Of a stretch of DNA of 64,000 nt, positions 62,490 to 64,000 are shown piece after piece. Position numbers and translations under genes: made by a program. Where the stretch lies: positions 1,488,001 to 1,552,000 of the forward strand of contig NZ_BSNK01000002.1 in NCBI RefSeq assembly GCF_030159955.1. Direction: 5' to 3'. The stretch comes from Algimonas ampicilliniresistens (GTDB lineage Bacteria; Pseudomonadota; Alphaproteobacteria; Caulobacterales; Maricaulaceae). How positions within the stretch are numbered: the stretch's first letter is position 1; the number at the start of each line of letters is the position of its first letter. Below the pieces are notes generated by a model. It made no database searches, was not told where the DNA came from, and was given only the letters and a program-made list of their open reading frames with translations.

Positions 62490-64000
62490 GACTTATCCTT
62501 CGTATCAGTGATGTATTGATCAATATTGGCTTCGAGAATTTCGAGTGGAACAGATCCGTTTGTCAGGACCGCATCATGGAACTTTCTTATATCAAAATCG
62601 TCACCCAATTCGGCCTCGGCTTTCCGGCGTAATTCGATGATTTTGAGCTTCCCGATCATGTAAGCCGTCGCTTGACCCGGCCAGACAATGTAGCGGTCGA
62701 TTTCGGCCCGCACGTCGCCTTCGGGATTGGGGATGTTTTCTAGATAGTAGCTGACCGCTTTTTCGCGGTCCCATTTCTTGGCATGAATACCGGTGTCGAC
62801 AACGAGGCGCGCAGCCCGGAAAATCTCCATGCCCAACTGCCCGAACTCTTTATAGGGGTCGGTGTAGAGACCGAGTTCTTTCGGGACTTCCTCAGCATAG
62901 AGCGCCCATCCTTCAACGAAGGCTGTGTGGCCGCCAAGCGTGCGGAATTGGGGAAGTCCCTGCAATTCTTGTGCGATGGCGATCTGCATGTGATGGCCCG
63001 GAATGCCCTCATGATAGGCCAGCGCCTGTTGCAAAAACTTCGGCTGATCAGCCATGCTTTTGAGATTGATATAATAGGTGCCGGGGCGAGAGCCGTCGAG
63101 CGCAGGGCTATCATAGAAAGCGCCAAAGGCTGTGGCTTCGCGGAAAGGCTCGACCCGTTTGACGATCATGTCAGCTTTGGGTTTGGTCAGAAATAATCCG
63201 TTCAACTGCCCGCGCATATCGTCGATGATCGCTGTCGCATCAGCGATGTAGGCAGCGCGACCGTCTGCATCATCTGTATATGAAAATTGCGGGTCGCTAC
63301 GAAGAAAAGCGTAGAAGTCTTGCAAGCTGCCTTCGAATTCCACCCGGTCCATGATTTCCTGCATTCGGGCCTGAATGCGGGCGACCTCATTTAAGCCAAT
63401 CTCATGGATTTCTTCGGCAGTCATATCCGTCGTTGTGTAATGTTTCAGGCGCGTGGCGTAGTAATTGTCCGCGTCCGGCAGTTTCCAAGCGCCGTCTTCA
63501 TCTGTCGTCATCGCGGCCTGTTCTTCAAACATGCGTAGCAAAGAGAGGTAGGCAGGCTGAACAGAGGACAGCATGGCCGTTTCGGCTTGGTCAAGCAGTT
63601 CCGATGTGAGCGCATCACCAAGGTTAGCTGTTTCTAACTTGGCTTTGAAGTCGGTCAGGATCGGGCTGTCGCCATCCCCTTCGGTGAAGGGGGCGCCAGT
63701 AATGATATTGCGCGATGGTCCTGAAATCTTGTCATAGACAAAGCGCGGTAATAGCACGCCGGCGTTGGCTTGCGCGCGGGCGCGGGCTTCAGCTTGTCCG
63801 AAATAGTCGTCAAACGCTTCAAGACGAGAGATATAGGCGCGGGCGTCGCTTTCGCTTTCGATTTTGTGGAAGTTGATGAGAAAACTCGGCAGGTTCGAAT
63901 GTGGCCCGTTCATATGCTGAAAAACGTAGTCGTTTTGCGAAACGGAATGGGTGGCTAGCCAATCATTCTGTTCGACTTCAAACAGTTCGTAAGACAGTCG
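62486..64000 (-). CDS. DUF885 protein, paralogue of the preceding gene, 5' end outside window
   Basis: The frame is open to position 64000 without a start that fits: the 29 codons before the internal ATG at 63913 (RLSYELFEVEQNDWLATHSV onward) align with residues in the middle of the neighbouring 615-residue protein. So about 505 C-terminal residues are present and some 110 N-terminal residues lie beyond the edge. It has the same AYHEGIPGHHMQIAIAQEL site and the same FVEGWALYAEEVPKELG region. The pair probably arose by tandem duplication. A lipoprotein signal is expected but not visible. Confidence 0.88.
   Translation of the reverse strand, partial: RLSYELFEVEQNDWLATHSVSQNDYVFQHMNGPHSNLPSFLINFHKIESESDARAYISRLEAFDDYFGQAEARARAQANAGVLLPRFVYDKISGPSRNIITGAPFTEGDGDSPILTDFKAKLETANLGDALTSELLDQAETAMLSSVQPAYLSLLRMFEEQAAMTTDEDGAWKLPDADNYYATRLKHYTTTDMTAEEIHEIGLNEVARIQARMQEIMDRVEFEGSLQDFYAFLRSDPQFSYTDDADGRAAYIADATAIIDDMRGQLNGLFLTKPKADMIVKRVEPFREATAFGAFYDSPALDGSRPGTYYINLKSMADQPKFLQQALAYHEGIPGHHMQIAIAQELQGLPQFRTLGGHTAFVEGWALYAEEVPKELGLYTDPYKEFGQLGMEIFRAARLVVDTGIHAKKWDREKAVSYYLENIPNPEGDVRAEIDRYIVWPGQATAYMIGKLKIIELRRKAEAELGDDFDIRKFHDAVLTNGSVPLEILEANIDQYITDTKDKS

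Overview
The window looks like part of the chromosome of a marine-type alphaproteobacterium, probably of the Hyphomonadaceae/Maricaulales or a neighbouring group. The reasons are the moderate-to-high GC, two large TonB-dependent receptors with TonB-box starts, many SDR, acyl-CoA ligase and thiolase genes, and an alphaproteobacterial-type DksA with a single cysteine. This placement is inference. I saw no rRNA, no complete tRNA and no CRISPR array.

Positions 1 to about 10,890 are the right-hand part of an integrated phage-like element; its left end lies outside the window. All its genes read leftward: a P4-type tyrosine integrase, a small unknown, an AlpA-like excisionase/activator, a winged-helix protein, a Cys-rich small protein, a Toprim primase, a DUF3987 protein, two unknowns, an HGGxSTG protein, then virion-type genes running off the edge. 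A fragment resembling the 3' end of a tRNA-Ser gene at 10,868-10,887 is the likely attachment scar. The strangest part of the window is here. Between 2,369 and 3,314 there is no convincing gene, but a dense array of at least 13 inverted repeats. They form two families: one has perfect arms always 16 nt apart, the other has arms always 17 nt apart with a conserved core. In both, arm sequences differ from copy to copy while pairing is kept.

Positions 11,212-30,210 hold an uncharacterised catabolic region: a TonB receptor, two alternating SDR/SnoaL_4 pairs, a tandem-HxlR regulator, an MFS carrier, a carotenoid-cleavage-type dioxygenase, two exported limonene-epoxide-hydrolase-like lipoproteins, two acyl-CoA ligases, a dihydrodipicolinate-reductase-like dehydrogenase, two thiolase-fold enzymes, a nitronate monooxygenase and a DUF1295 membrane reductase. 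Together they suggest uptake, oxidative cleavage, CoA activation and thiolytic shortening of a terpenoid, apocarotenoid or stilbenoid compound. The substrate is not known.

Positions 30,579-36,885 are a nearly complete cyanophycin cycle: cyanophycinase, CphA, a second CphA-like Mur ligase without an ATP-grasp half, and a convergent isoaspartyl dipeptidase. Positions 37,152-46,726 carry a DUF6653 protein, an acyl-ACP-synthetase-like ligase, a small GNAT protein, an LpxR-like lipid A deacylase, an ArsR/AHSA1/DUF4287 operon and a LysR-TonB receptor pair.

Positions 47,203-52,111 are a tightly overlapped redox operon: a Rieske-FMN glutamate-synthase-like fusion, two tiny membrane proteins (one of 35 residues), a ferric-reductase-like protein with a Rieske domain, an anchored Cys-motif protein and a Na+/H+ antiporter. 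The rest is mostly housekeeping or general: a PhoD phosphatase, a FUSC transporter, ornithine carbamoyltransferase, a sugar porter, a MoxR ATPase, DksA and two tandem DUF885 lipoproteins, the second cut by the right edge.
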